A model generated the notes under the pieces. That model was not told the origin of the DNA and made no database searches. It saw nothing but the letters and a program-made list of their open reading frames with translations. Below are positions 1 to 8,335 of a stretch of DNA of 64,000 bases, in pieces (position 1 is the stretch's first letter; each line of letters opens with the position of its first letter). Source of the DNA: Hallerella sp963597395 (GTDB taxonomy: Bacteria > Fibrobacterota > Fibrobacteria > Fibrobacterales > Fibrobacteraceae); NCBI GenBank assembly GCA_963597395.1, contig CAVBPX010000003.1, positions 5,270-69,269 on the forward strand, in the 5' to 3' direction. Made by a program: the position numbers and the translations under genes.

Positions 1-984
1 ATCAAGTTTCCGGCGCTTTCCATTGCAAAGCGGGCGGCAAAAAAGTCGCGCCTTCCCGCGCGCTACATTGTGCCCGCGCTTCGGATTTGCGCGTTTGCCT
101 GTTTTGTCGTCGCGCTTGCGCGCCCGCAGAATGCGACCGAGGTGGAATACACTTCGACGGACGGCGTGGACATTATGCTTGCATTGGATGTCTCCGGTTC
201 GATGGGAACGCTTGACATGCTGACCCGCACGGACCAGGTAAAGCTCGGGACGATGAATGCGGAACGCGTTTTAAAGTCGGGACGCTTTTGGAACTATTCG
301 CGCCTCGGATACGCAAAGAACGTGATTTCGGAATTTATCGAAAAACGGGAGAGCGACCGGATTGGACTTTCCGTTTTTGCGGGTCGCTCCTATACGATGG
401 TGCCGCTGACGCTCGACTATGGTGCGCTTCTCGAAATTCTCGCTTCGGTCAACGATTCCTCGGCTTCGGGAAACGGAACGGCCATTGGCGACGGCCTGAT
501 GACGTCGCTTGCGCGCCTCGAAAAATCCGACGCCAAGTCGAAGGTCGTGGTGCTGCTTACGGACGGAATCGACAATGCGAGCCTTGTGCCGCCGCTGCAT
601 GCCGCAGAAGTCGCCAAGGCGCTCGGCGTTCGGGTCTATACGATTGGCGTCGGAAAGAAGAAGGGAACCTATCTCGCGTTTCAGCAAAATCCTTGGACGG
701 GCGAAATTTCGTGGGCGGAAGTTCCCATTCCGACAGAAAACAGCCTTGACGAAAAAATGCTCTCGCAAATCGCGTCCCAGACGGGAGGCCGTTTTTACCG
801 CGCCGAGAGCAAGGACGATCTCGAAAAAATTTATTCGGAAATCGACCAGCTTGAAAAGACCGAAATACAGACGATTGCGTATGCGCGCTATTCGGAAAAG
901 TTCTATCCGTGGCTTCTCGCCGGAGCGGTTTTAATTCTTCTCGAACTGATTCTTTCGAATACGCGCTTTGTGAGGATCCCATGA
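1..984 (+). CDS. batA: BatA-like von Willebrand A membrane protein, 5' end cut by window
   Basis: The reading frame is open to base 1, so the gene starts upstream; the internal GTG at 70 is probably not the start. The visible 327 codons carry a VWA domain with the metal-binding DxSxS motif (DVSGSM, about residue 63 of the visible part) and end in a hydrophobic segment (WLLAGAVLILLELI) plus a short tail, the layout of aerotolerance protein BatA: a membrane-anchored periplasmic or cytoplasmic VWA domain. It overlaps batB by ATGA, so translation is likely coupled. Its usual upstream partners (MoxR ATPase, DUF58 protein) would lie outside the window. The assignment as BatA rather than a BatB paralogue rests on gene order. 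Confidence 0.85.
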   Translation: MKFPALSIAKRAAKKSRLPARYIVPALRICAFACFVVALARPQNATEVEYTSTDGVDIMLALDVSGSMGTLDMLTRTDQVKLGTMNAERVLKSGRFWNYSRLGYAKNVISEFIEKRESDRIGLSVFAGRSYTMVPLTLDYGALLEILASVNDSSASGNGTAIGDGLMTSLARLEKSDAKSKVVVLLTDGIDNASLVPPLHAAEVAKALGVRVYTIGVGKKKGTYLAFQQNPWTGEISWAEVPIPTENSLDEKMLSQIASQTGGRFYRAESKDDLEKIYSEIDQLEKTEIQTIAYARYSEKFYPWLLAGAVLILLELILSNTRFVRIP

Positions 985-2009
985 GATTTGCCGAACCCAA
1001 TTTTTTGTGGGGCCTTTTTTCGCTCCCGCTTTTTGTGCTTTTGTTCCTTTATGCCTGGCGTCGCCGTAAAAAACTCGCGGCCCGGTTCGCGTCCCTTTCG
1101 ATGTTTCCGAAAATCGCCTCGTCACTTTCGCCGTGGAGACGCATTACAAAGATGTGCCTTGTCCTTTTGGGTGTAGCCTTTTTGGTGATTGCGCTTGCGC
1201 GCCCGCAATGGGGACGCGTAATGGAACACATCGAACGCAAGGGCCTTGACATTGTGCTCTTGCAGGACGTTTCGCTTTCGATGCTTGCCGAAGACGTCAA
1301 ACCGAACCGCCTTGTGCGTTCGCGGCACGAAATTTCCGCATTCCTCGATACGCTCTCGGGCGACAGGGTGGGACTTGTCGCGTTCTCGGGAGAGGCCCAG
1401 ACGCTTGTGCCGCTCACGCTTGACTACGGAACGGTGCAGCTCATTCTCCGCGACATCGAACCGGGCTGGCTCTACCCGGGCACCGACCTTTCGGCCGCCA
1501 TCGAAAAGGGCCTTCAAATGTTCAGACGCTCCAAGGTGCCGTCCAAATACGCGGTAATGGTCTTGATGAGCGACGGCGAAGAACAGGACGCAAAGGCCGT
1601 GGAAAAGGCGAAGGAAGCCGCCGATGCGGGCGTCCGGATTTACACGGTGGGTATCGGATCCAAGGAAGGCGTGCCGATTCCCGAACCGTCCAAGTCGGGT
1701 GACATCGCCTACCACAAGGATCGCTTTGGAAACATCGTGACGACGCATCTCGAAGAAAAGACGCTTCAGGATATTGCCTCGATTACCGGTGCGCGTTATT
1801 TTTACGCGAGCCCCGGGGAATTTCAGCTGCAAAAGGTTCTCTCCGAAATCGCTTCGCTCGAAAAGCGCGACACGTCCTCGGACCAGATGGAAAATTACAA
1901 GGACCGCTACCAGATCTTTCTTGCGATGGCGGCGCTGCTCTTTCTTGCCGACGCGTTTATTTCGGAGCGCGGGAAAAAGCGGAAACAGATTGCCGGACGT
2001 TTCAGCTGA
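981..2009 (+). CDS. batB: BatB-like von Willebrand A membrane protein
   Basis: The protein has 342 residues from ATG 981, which overlaps the batA stop; this start gives the N-terminus typical of BatA/BatB (MRFAEPNFLWGL, then a membrane segment and an Arg/Lys-rich turn). A second membrane segment lies at about 55-75. The VWA domain follows, with the metal-binding motif DVSLSM at about residue 96 and a conserved Thr-Asp pattern further on, and a C-terminal membrane helix sits near residue 318. In the family these proteins form an inner-membrane complex linked to oxygen or stress tolerance. It is the second gene of a tightly packed run of four. Confidence 0.9.
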   Translation: MRFAEPNFLWGLFSLPLFVLLFLYAWRRRKKLAARFASLSMFPKIASSLSPWRRITKMCLVLLGVAFLVIALARPQWGRVMEHIERKGLDIVLLQDVSLSMLAEDVKPNRLVRSRHEISAFLDTLSGDRVGLVAFSGEAQTLVPLTLDYGTVQLILRDIEPGWLYPGTDLSAAIEKGLQMFRRSKVPSKYAVMVLMSDGEEQDAKAVEKAKEAADAGVRIYTVGIGSKEGVPIPEPSKSGDIAYHKDRFGNIVTTHLEEKTLQDIASITGARYFYASPGEFQLQKVLSEIASLEKRDTSSDQMENYKDRYQIFLAMAALLFLADAFISERGKKRKQIAGRFS

Positions 2010-2027
2010 TGAAAGGATTGCGTACAA

Positions 2028-2759
2028 ATGAATAAAATTTTCATCATTCCCCTGATTTTTGCGGCGGCCGCGCTTGCGCGCCCCATCAACGAAGGAAACG
2101 AACTTTTTCGAAAGGGCGATTTTCAGGGTGCGCTCAAAAAATATGAAGAGGCCCGAAAGGACGAACCGGCAAATCCTCTTGTCTTTTACAACATCGGAAC
2201 CTGCCAATACAGGCTCGGCGATTACGAGGCGGCCCAAAAGGAGCTTGAAAGTGCCGTGCGGATGCCCGATTCCGCGCTCGCGTCCAAGGCCGCGTTCAAC
2301 CTGGCGAACACCTTTTACCGGATTGGCGAAAAGTCTTCAGAGCCTTCGGAGCGAATCGCCAAATGGCGCGAAGCGGTCGGCTACCTCAAAAAGGCCATCG
2401 ATCTCGACCCGAACTTTGAAAACGCCAAGCGAAACGTCGAAATCGTGCAGCGCAAACTGAAAGAGGAAATCGACCGGCAAAAGGAACAGAATCAAAACAA
2501 CCCGAACAACGACCAAAAGCAGCCCGAGCTTTCGGATGCCGCCAAACAGGCCCTGGCGCGGGCGCTCCAGATGTGTCGCGACGGCGCCTATTCTTCGGCA
2601 AAGAGCCTTCTCGAAAATACCATGTCGGCAGATTCGACCGCTTCGAGCCTTGGTTCTTATATCCAGCGAATCGAGGACGTTATCGACATCAAGGCGGGAC
2701 GCGCGCCCAAGAGCAAAATTGACCAGTCCAATGCGGACAACGATTTGGGGGTCATCTGA
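2028..2759 (+). CDS. BatC-like TPR protein, exported
   Basis: The protein has 243 residues with a signal peptide (MNKIFIIPLIF, then a small-residue region). Tetratricopeptide-like helices follow (GNELFRKGDFQGALKKYEE, then a second motif with YNIGTCQYRLGDYEAA and a third with AFNLANTFYRIG), and a Gln/Asn/Lys-rich stretch near residue 155 leads into another helical region. TPR proteins in this position of bat operons are called BatC. It starts 18 nt after batB and overlaps the next gene (TGATG), so it is in the same operon. The function is inferred from context: a periplasmic scaffold for the BatA/BatB VWA proteins. Confidence 0.8.
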   Translation: MNKIFIIPLIFAAAALARPINEGNELFRKGDFQGALKKYEEARKDEPANPLVFYNIGTCQYRLGDYEAAQKELESAVRMPDSALASKAAFNLANTFYRIGEKSSEPSERIAKWREAVGYLKKAIDLDPNFENAKRNVEIVQRKLKEEIDRQKEQNQNNPNNDQKQPELSDAAKQALARALQMCRDGAYSSAKSLLENTMSADSTASSLGSYIQRIEDVIDIKAGRAPKSKIDQSNADNDLGVI

Positions 2760-3442
2760 TGAACAAGTTTACGTTTGGCTTGGCGGTTCTTGCCGCGGGA
2801 ACCTTCGCGTTTGGCGCAAAGGCTCCGAAGTCCGCCGAAAAGTATTATTCGGACGCCGCTTTCCAGTATATTGAAAACAGGCTCCCCACCGCGGAAATCA
2901 CGTGCAAGGAAGGCCTCGAATATTATCCGGACGATACCAAGCTCCAGATGCTCGCCGATCGTATTGAGGAATCGAAAAACGAGCAGCAAAAACAGAACAA
3001 GGAAAACAACTCGAATTCGAACGAAAACCAGGATCAGAATCAAAACCAGGACAAAAATCAGGATAACCAGAATCAAAATTCGGATCAAAACCGGCAAGAT
3101 CAGAATCAGGACCAGAATCAGGAACAACAGAATTCCGATGAAAATCAGAGCTCTGACTCCGGCGAATCGAGCAGTTCAGAGAGCGATGGCTCGGACGCGG
3201 CCAACAATCAGGATTCCGGAAATTCGAGCAGTTCCCAGGGCGAAAACAACCAGGGCCAAAACGACCAAAATGACGAGAACGATCAAAACGGCGAGCCGGA
3301 CGAATCTCCGGAAAATCCGCCGCCCGGTCAGATGAGCCCGCAAGAAGCTTCCCAGCTGCTCAAGGACTTTGACGAGGAACACGGCGAACGCAAGCCGTGG
3401 AAACCCGCCAAGGGCGTCGCCCGGCCCGACAAGGACTGGTAA
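2759..3442 (+). CDS. Exported Asn/Gln-rich protein of the bat operon
   Basis: The protein has 227 residues, with a signal peptide (MNKFTFGLAVLAAGTFAFGA) and a short TPR-like region (residues 25-75). A long low-complexity stretch of Asn, Gln, Asp, Glu and Ser follows (about residues 80-185), and the C-terminus is Pro/Lys/Trp-rich. The low-complexity part resembles the disordered tails of BatC proteins, so this may be the second half of a split BatC, with the preceding gene as the first half. It starts inside the stop codon of that gene. No catalytic motif is visible. Confidence 0.75.
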   Translation: MNKFTFGLAVLAAGTFAFGAKAPKSAEKYYSDAAFQYIENRLPTAEITCKEGLEYYPDDTKLQMLADRIEESKNEQQKQNKENNSNSNENQDQNQNQDKNQDNQNQNSDQNRQDQNQDQNQEQQNSDENQSSDSGESSSSESDGSDAANNQDSGNSSSSQGENNQGQNDQNDENDQNGEPDESPENPPPGQMSPQEASQLLKDFDEEHGERKPWKPAKGVARPDKDW

Positions 3443-3445
3443 GGA

Positions 3446-4144
3446 TTAAAATTCGTAAAAGACCTTGGCGTGCACCTCTGCCTGGTGCTGCCAAAGCGTC
3501 CTGGAAAGGTCGCTGTAGCCCGCATAATCGGTGCTCACGCTGCGGACGAACATGGCCCGGTAGCGAAATGCAACGTCAATTCCGATGGGGCGCATCTTGT
3601 AGCGTAAATTGGCGGACAGGGCAAAGGAATTTGCCGCATAGACCGCCGCCTCGTGCTTTTCGTCGCCGTATTTGTCGGTGTAAAATCCCGCGCCGTGGAC
3701 CGAGTACCGCGAAAACGTGTACGAAAGTCCCGGACCCACTTCAAAATCCTCGGGGTAAAAGAAGTAGTAGCGGTATTCCGCGGAAAACTTCCAGTAGTTG
3801 GCGTCCGTTTCCGTAAAGTCGTCGGAGTTTTTGCCGTAGTTGACGTCGGGATTCCAAAGTCCGAAGGCGATGGCGACCGTGTGCTGGTTAAAGTTTACGC
3901 CCGCTTCGACGACGGGAATCGGGAACGATCCCAGGTAGGGAATAAAGATGCGCTCGCCGTCCTTTCCGTCATCGTCGTCCGCATCAAAAAAGCCTTTTCC
4001 GTCGAGGTCTCCCGCAAACGAAAAAGAGGCGTCGAGCCCGAGGCCCACAAAATAGGAACGGTGCCAAATGACCCTTTCGCCGGCAAAGCCGAACCCGGCG
4101 AGTATCAAAAGCAGCGCAAGAATTTTTACGGCGGAATTTTTCAT
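3446..4144 (-). CDS. Predicted outer-membrane beta-barrel protein
   Basis: The protein has 232 residues from ATG 4144, which gives a clean signal peptide (MKNSAVKILALLLILAGFGFA). The rest is a series of alternating aromatic/polar strands and an acidic Asp/Gly-rich loop near residue 65, ending in YEF; a C-terminal Phe is the hallmark of BamA-inserted barrels. No family is recognised and substrate or function cannot be stated. It begins 1 nt after nadA on the same strand and ends 3 nt from the convergent bat operon, so it may be transcribed with nadA. Confidence 0.65.
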   Translation of the reverse strand: MKNSAVKILALLLILAGFGFAGERVIWHRSYFVGLGLDASFSFAGDLDGKGFFDADDDDGKDGERIFIPYLGSFPIPVVEAGVNFNQHTVAIAFGLWNPDVNYGKNSDDFTETDANYWKFSAEYRYYFFYPEDFEVGPGLSYTFSRYSVHGAGFYTDKYGDEKHEAAVYAANSFALSANLRYKMRPIGIDVAFRYRAMFVRSVSTDYAGYSDLSRTLWQHQAEVHAKVFYEF

Positions 4145-4145
4145 T

Positions 4146-5162
4146 TTACATGGCCGCATAGCGGAACATTTCGTCAATGCAGTGTTTGGCGCGTTCCATC
4201 ACGCCCGCGTCCAGTTCGACGTTTGCCGCTTTCTCCGGGTGGCGCAAGGATTCGAGAATGTTCTCGAGGGAATTCGACTTCATGTATTTGCACATGCTGC
4301 AGCTTCCGATAAAGCGCTTGTCCGGAAATTCGTATTGCATGCGGGCGTTGAGACCGCATTCGGTGAGAAGCAAAAACGGCGTGTTCTCGGGCTGATCCTT
4401 GATGTATTTGACCATCTGGCCCGTGCTTCCGACGTAATCGCTGAGAAGGGCGACGCCCGGGTGACATTCCGGATGGCTTACGACGCGAAGTCCCGGGTTC
4501 TGTTCGCGGAAAAACCGGATGAGTTCCGGATCGTATTTTTCGTGGACGTAGCAGCATCCCGAATGCAGAACGATTTTCTTTTTGATGCCCCTTTTGTCGA
4601 GGGCTTCCTGCAGGTTCTTTCCCATGAGACGGTCCGGGACAAAAACAATCCTGTCGTTCGGCAGGTTCGAAACAATTTTAAAGACGTTGGAGCTTGTGAC
4701 GCATACGTCGCATTCGGCCTTGACGTCGGCGGTTGTGTTGATATAGCAGACAAACGTGTGGTCCGGATATTTTTGTCGCAGTGCGCGAACCTCTTCGCCC
4801 GAGATGCTGTCGGCGAGGCTGCAACCGGAAAGCGGCCCCGGAACGAGGACTTTTTTGTTCGGGTTCAAAATTTTGGCGGTTTCGCCCATAAAGCGAACAG
4901 CGGCAAAGACGATGATGTCGGCGTTGACCTTGGTCGCGTCCTGGCTGAGCTTAAAACTGTCGCCGTCGTAGTCGGCGACGCCGAGAACGATTTCGGGCGC
5001 GACATAACTGTGCGCGAGAATCACCGCGTTGCGCTCTTTTTTGAGCGCGTTGATCTCGTTGATGATGGGGAGAAGTTTTTCGCAATATTCAAGCGTGTAG
5101 CTGCAAAGGACGGCACCCGGTTGAATTTTCTTAAGTCGGTCAAAAAGTTCTTGCGCTGTCAT
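4146..5162 (-). CDS. nadA: Quinolinate synthase A
   Basis: The protein has 338 residues, normal for the short NadA type. NadA condenses iminoaspartate with dihydroxyacetone phosphate to quinolinate in de novo NAD synthesis and carries a 4Fe-4S cluster. Characteristic segments are ILAHSYVAPEI near residue 48, VPGPLSGCSLADS with the first cluster cysteine, LTECGLNARM with the second, and IGSCSMCKYMKSNS with the third. The start ATG at 5162 is preceded by AT-rich DNA. nadB and nadC are not in the window. Confidence 0.96.
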   Translation of the reverse strand: MTAQELFDRLKKIQPGAVLCSYTLEYCEKLLPIINEINALKKERNAVILAHSYVAPEIVLGVADYDGDSFKLSQDATKVNADIIVFAAVRFMGETAKILNPNKKVLVPGPLSGCSLADSISGEEVRALRQKYPDHTFVCYINTTADVKAECDVCVTSSNVFKIVSNLPNDRIVFVPDRLMGKNLQEALDKRGIKKKIVLHSGCCYVHEKYDPELIRFFREQNPGLRVVSHPECHPGVALLSDYVGSTGQMVKYIKDQPENTPFLLLTECGLNARMQYEFPDKRFIGSCSMCKYMKSNSLENILESLRHPEKAANVELDAGVMERAKHCIDEMFRYAAM

Positions 5163-5492
5163 AGTAGGTTAAAATTAGAAAAGTTTCCTGCGTCAGGTTA
5201 ACGCCGGTCCCTGCAAAAAGTCAAAAATGCTCATCGTCAAAATTCCTCGGTCGTCATAGAATGCAGGCGTCAAGTCCTTGGTGATGATGACTTGAAGGCA
5301 ATGCTCACGACAGATTTGAATATTTTAGGGGCGTAATTTTGCATAAAACTGCAATTTACATCCCCTAGAAAAGTCCCCGAGGTCGAATTGCCTTTATCAA
5401 AACGGTGATGTTTCGGATTGGGCGTAAAAGAATGTAAATTGAAGAAAGGATTGTTCCGAGGTTTAGAACTGATTTTTAGAAGGAAAATTTTC
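5163..5492. other. 330-bp intergenic region with nested inverted repeats
   Basis: No convincing gene is present. The stretch is AT-rich and holds an inverted repeat with TAGGGG and CCCCTA arms (5326-5367) enclosing a second imperfect pair (GTAATTTTGCA against TGCAATTTAC). These sit between outer arms AAGGCAAT (5295-5302) and ATTGCCTT (5387-5394). It marks the boundary between nadA and the accessory gene pair downstream. Confidence 0.6.
5326..5367. repeat. Imperfect inverted repeat (stem-loop)
   Basis: The arms TAGGGG and CCCCTA enclose GTAATTTTGCA/TGCAATTTAC arms around a short loop. No T-run follows on either strand, so it does not look like an intrinsic terminator. It could be a mobile-element remnant or a structured leader for the downstream gene pair. 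Confidence 0.55.
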
Positions 5493-6323
5493 ATGTTTTT
5501 CGATAGCAAATCATCTTTGGCAAGAAGGGCTCTCCTTGGGAACGACGAGGTCGTCAAGAGTATTTGCGATCAGGTCGGCGCCGTTACGACGCATTCGCCG
5601 GATGAAACGTGCAGGGACTATATTTCGGAACGCTATGAACGGAATATGGAACCGTATAGGTATGACACGACGAGTCCGTTTTACACGCCACAATATCTGG
5701 ATACGTTTGACGCGCCCAGAACTCCGGAAGATGTTGAGCGGCTGTTTCAAGATATTTTGCGGCCTTATAAAATCAAATATATTCGTCCCAAAGTCAAATA
5801 CGTCGCAACGTTTGAACCGGGTTATCCAAACGGGGTTGAGGCGTTTAATTGGACTCATCGGGAAGAGAACAATAACCTTCCCTACGATATGTCGAAATAT
5901 ATGGTCGATCGGTTCCTTTACGAGCCGAACATCCCGCTGACGACCTATCCGAATACGGAACTCACTATGTATTTGGACGGGAATCGCTATCTCGATCCGG
6001 AAATTCTGACCCACGAATACAAGCATATTATCGAACTGCCGATTCTTCAGAATCTGATGTATATTTATGGGCTGAACGAATTTCGCAAGATGGATCACAA
6101 CATATGCGGGGTGCGCGGAAATGACTGGTGTACAGATGTTTTGACGAAAAAAATAGATGCTTGGCGAAAGGCGAAAGAACCGGAACTATTTAATCTTTTG
6201 CAAAATTCTCAAGACCGATTGGACTTTATGGAAAACGAGAGCACTATCGGACAGCATCGATATAATAACGTTCCTCTTCTCCAAAAGGCTTACGAGAACT
6301 ATCTTCCGGAGATACTAAAATGA
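5493..6323 (+). CDS. Unknown protein with an HEYKH motif
   Basis: The protein has 276 residues from ATG 5493, chosen because an AAGGAAA ribosome binding site precedes it; the frame is open further upstream to 5418. No signal peptide is seen. The most notable feature is HEYKH in ILTHEYKHIIEL (about residues 171-182), which fits HExxH of zinc metallopeptidases, although Lys in the fourth place departs from the strict zincin pattern. Four cysteines and many Tyr/Asn residues are scattered through it. It overlaps the next gene by ATGA. Base composition is more AT-rich than the flanks, suggesting transfer. The family is not recognised and protease function is only a possibility. Confidence 0.65.
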   Translation: MFFDSKSSLARRALLGNDEVVKSICDQVGAVTTHSPDETCRDYISERYERNMEPYRYDTTSPFYTPQYLDTFDAPRTPEDVERLFQDILRPYKIKYIRPKVKYVATFEPGYPNGVEAFNWTHREENNNLPYDMSKYMVDRFLYEPNIPLTTYPNTELTMYLDGNRYLDPEILTHEYKHIIELPILQNLMYIYGLNEFRKMDHNICGVRGNDWCTDVLTKKIDAWRKAKEPELFNLLQNSQDRLDFMENESTIGQHRYNNVPLLQKAYENYLPEILK

Positions 6324-6931
6324 ACCATTTCGTTTTATTCTTTCTAATTATTCTTCTTTCCGAATTTTCCTTTGCAGTTACGGCCAACGATTTCCCCTGT
6401 CTTTTTGAACCGAATGAATTCGGTCGATGTTGGACACAGGTAAAAGATCCGAGGGATGGTCAAATATATTTGGCCATAAAACGCTGCGGAGCGTCAAATA
6501 TGGATTTTCCCGGTGACACATGTACTGTTTACTATGTGGAAAATTCCCGGTTCAAGGCTCCCGAAGCCAAGTGCAACAAAGGCAAGGATTTTTACTACGG
6601 CTGCCTCTACCCCAGTGATAAGGCGGAAAAAATAGCCTGCCCGAATTTTGGAGTTGAAACGAAAATTTCCACGTTTTTAGAGTTTTCCGCCTATCTTGTG
6701 ACAAGTGAAGAATACGCCAAAATAAGGAAGGATGTCCTGGTAAAGAAAAAAAACAGGGAAATACGTCACATGTTTTTTTATCGCGATGGCGATAAGGTCG
6801 CTTTGGCTTCCGGTATTTATGCCTGGGTGTCTCCCAGCGGGAAATGGGGAATAAATGACGGGTGGGGAGAGACTACCATACGAAAAAAAGAAGCCTATGT
6901 AGCCTGCGAGTATTGGGTGAGCAGGGAATAA
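6320..6931 (+). CDS. Cys-rich secreted protein, FISUMP-like motif
   Basis: The protein has 203 residues. It starts with a signal peptide (MNHFVLFFLIILLSEFSFA) and has nine or so cysteines in the mature part, consistent with disulfides outside the cytoplasm. The segment KDPRDGQIYLAIKRCG near residue 36 resembles the opening of the Fibrobacter succinogenes major paralogous domain (usual form DxRDGxxYxxxxIG). The expected WMAENL continuation is absent, so this would be a divergent or degenerate member. It is translationally coupled to the HEYKH protein and shares its AT-rich composition; the pair probably acts together. Confidence 0.6.
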   Translation: MNHFVLFFLIILLSEFSFAVTANDFPCLFEPNEFGRCWTQVKDPRDGQIYLAIKRCGASNMDFPGDTCTVYYVENSRFKAPEAKCNKGKDFYYGCLYPSDKAEKIACPNFGVETKISTFLEFSAYLVTSEEYAKIRKDVLVKKKNREIRHMFFYRDGDKVALASGIYAWVSPSGKWGINDGWGETTIRKKEAYVACEYWVSRE

Positions 6932-6938
6932 TAGAGCT

Positions 6939-7601
6939 TTAGCCTTTTTTGATGGGCGAATAGACTTTTTGGGCCGGGACGGAATAGGTACGGTCTTCTT
7001 CGAGCGAGTAGGCGGAAAGGCTCTTTCCATAGACGCAGCCGGAATCGAGTCCGCGAAATCCGGGCCTGTTCACGAGTCCCTTGGCTGCCCAATGCCCGAA
7101 TACGACGAGCTTTGGCCATGTGACGCATTCGAACCAGGCGGGGTCCGTGGGCGCGTTCAAAACTTCGCCCTTTCCGTCCCAGGTTCTTACGGACAATAAA
7201 ACGTTCGGGTCCATGTCTTCGAGCCTTGTCTTGCCCGGTTCAAGCCCTGCGTGAACAAGAAGGGATTTGGGAAGGTCTATCCAAAGTGGCCATTTTTCGA
7301 CGACGCCTGCAATCCAGAACGGATCCTTTAGGGCGTCGAGCCTTCGCTTGTCCTTTTCCGTCCAATTTTCCTTGGGCGTTTTGAGCCTCTGCAAAAGGTG
7401 CGCCTCGTGATTTCCCATCACGCAATGAAACTTTCCTTTCGAAACTTCCTGCACGACCCGGAGCGAATCCGGCCCCTTGTTTATTAGGTCGCCCGTAAAA
7501 TAAACTTCGTCCTCGCCCGGCGTGTAACGCAGCACGTCGAACATTTGCATCATTTCTTCGTAGCAGCCGTGGACGTCGCCAATAAAAAGGGTCCGTTTCA
7601 T
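6939..7601 (-). CDS. PPP-family metallophosphoesterase
   Basis: The protein has 220 residues from ATG 7601, which overlaps the stop of the upstream pseudouridine synthase gene (ATGA). It contains the three metallophosphatase motifs in order: GDVHG near residue 8, GDLINKG near residue 36 and GNHE near residue 66. The family includes serine/threonine protein phosphatases (PrpA/PrpE) and symmetrical Ap4A hydrolases; the length fits the bacterial PPP phosphatases. The exact substrate cannot be told from sequence. Confidence 0.85.
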   Translation of the reverse strand: MKRTLFIGDVHGCYEEMMQMFDVLRYTPGEDEVYFTGDLINKGPDSLRVVQEVSKGKFHCVMGNHEAHLLQRLKTPKENWTEKDKRRLDALKDPFWIAGVVEKWPLWIDLPKSLLVHAGLEPGKTRLEDMDPNVLLSVRTWDGKGEVLNAPTDPAWFECVTWPKLVVFGHWAAKGLVNRPGFRGLDSGCVYGKSLSAYSLEEDRTYSVPAQKVYSPIKKG

Positions 7602-8335
7602 TCGAGGCTCTCGGAATCTTCGACGCTTTTCCGGAGAAGTTTTTCCTCGGCGGGCGTGAGTTCCCGAAATTCTCCGGTGGGAAGGCTTCCGAGCGCGATT
7701 CCTGCATACGAAACGCGCTTGAGATCGCGGATGGTGTAGCCGACCGCTTCGAGCATTCGGCGGATTTCGCGGTTTTTGCCTTCGCACAGGACCATTTCAA
7801 AAAATCCGTCGTCAAAGAAGATTTCCTCGGCGTGGCCCCGCTCGATTTCGCCCCGGGCGTTTTCGCCGATTTCGACACCGTGCACAAGTTCTTCGGCGGC
7901 CGCGCGGCTGAGCGGTCTTGTGGTCCACACGTAGTAGCTGCGCGGAACTTCGAATTTGGGATGGGTCAGTTTGTAAATCAGATCGCCGTCATCCGAAAAC
8001 AGCAGGAGTCCGCGGCTTTGCAGGTCGAGCCGTCCGATGTACTTCATCGATCGGTATTCGGCGGGAAGATAGTCGTAAACGGTGGTGCGACCTTGCGGGT
8101 CGCTTGCGGAACAGACGCATCCGGCGGGCTTGTGAAACAGGATGACCCGATGCCTTTGGGGCGGAAAAACGCGCTTCCCGTCAACGCGGACATCGTCCTT
8201 TTCGTCGACTTCCATTCCGGGTTCCCGAAGAGTTTCGCCGTTTACCTTGACGCGGCCGTCGCGGATAAATTCGTCCGCGGCACGGCGGCTTGCGACCCCG
8301 CACTGCGAAAGGAACTTGTTAATTCGCATTTTCAT
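7598..8335 (-). CDS. rluB: RsuA/RluB-family pseudouridine synthase
   Basis: The protein has 245 residues from ATG 8335, chosen because AAGGA lies 8 nt upstream; ATG 8329 is an alternative. An S4 RNA-binding domain (INKFLSQCGVASRRAADEFI) is followed by the synthase domain with the catalytic Asp in GRLDLQSRGLLL and the KLTHPKFEVPRSYYV and EGKNREIRRM segments. These enzymes isomerise uridine in large or small subunit rRNA; RluB is the likeliest member but RluE/F or RsuA cannot be excluded. It overlaps the preceding ppx gene by 17 nt. Confidence 0.88.
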   Translation of the reverse strand: MKMRINKFLSQCGVASRRAADEFIRDGRVKVNGETLREPGMEVDEKDDVRVDGKRVFPPQRHRVILFHKPAGCVCSASDPQGRTTVYDYLPAEYRSMKYIGRLDLQSRGLLLFSDDGDLIYKLTHPKFEVPRSYYVWTTRPLSRAAAEELVHGVEIGENARGEIERGHAEEIFFDDGFFEMVLCEGKNREIRRMLEAVGYTIRDLKRVSYAGIALGSLPTGEFRELTPAEEKLLRKSVEDSESLE

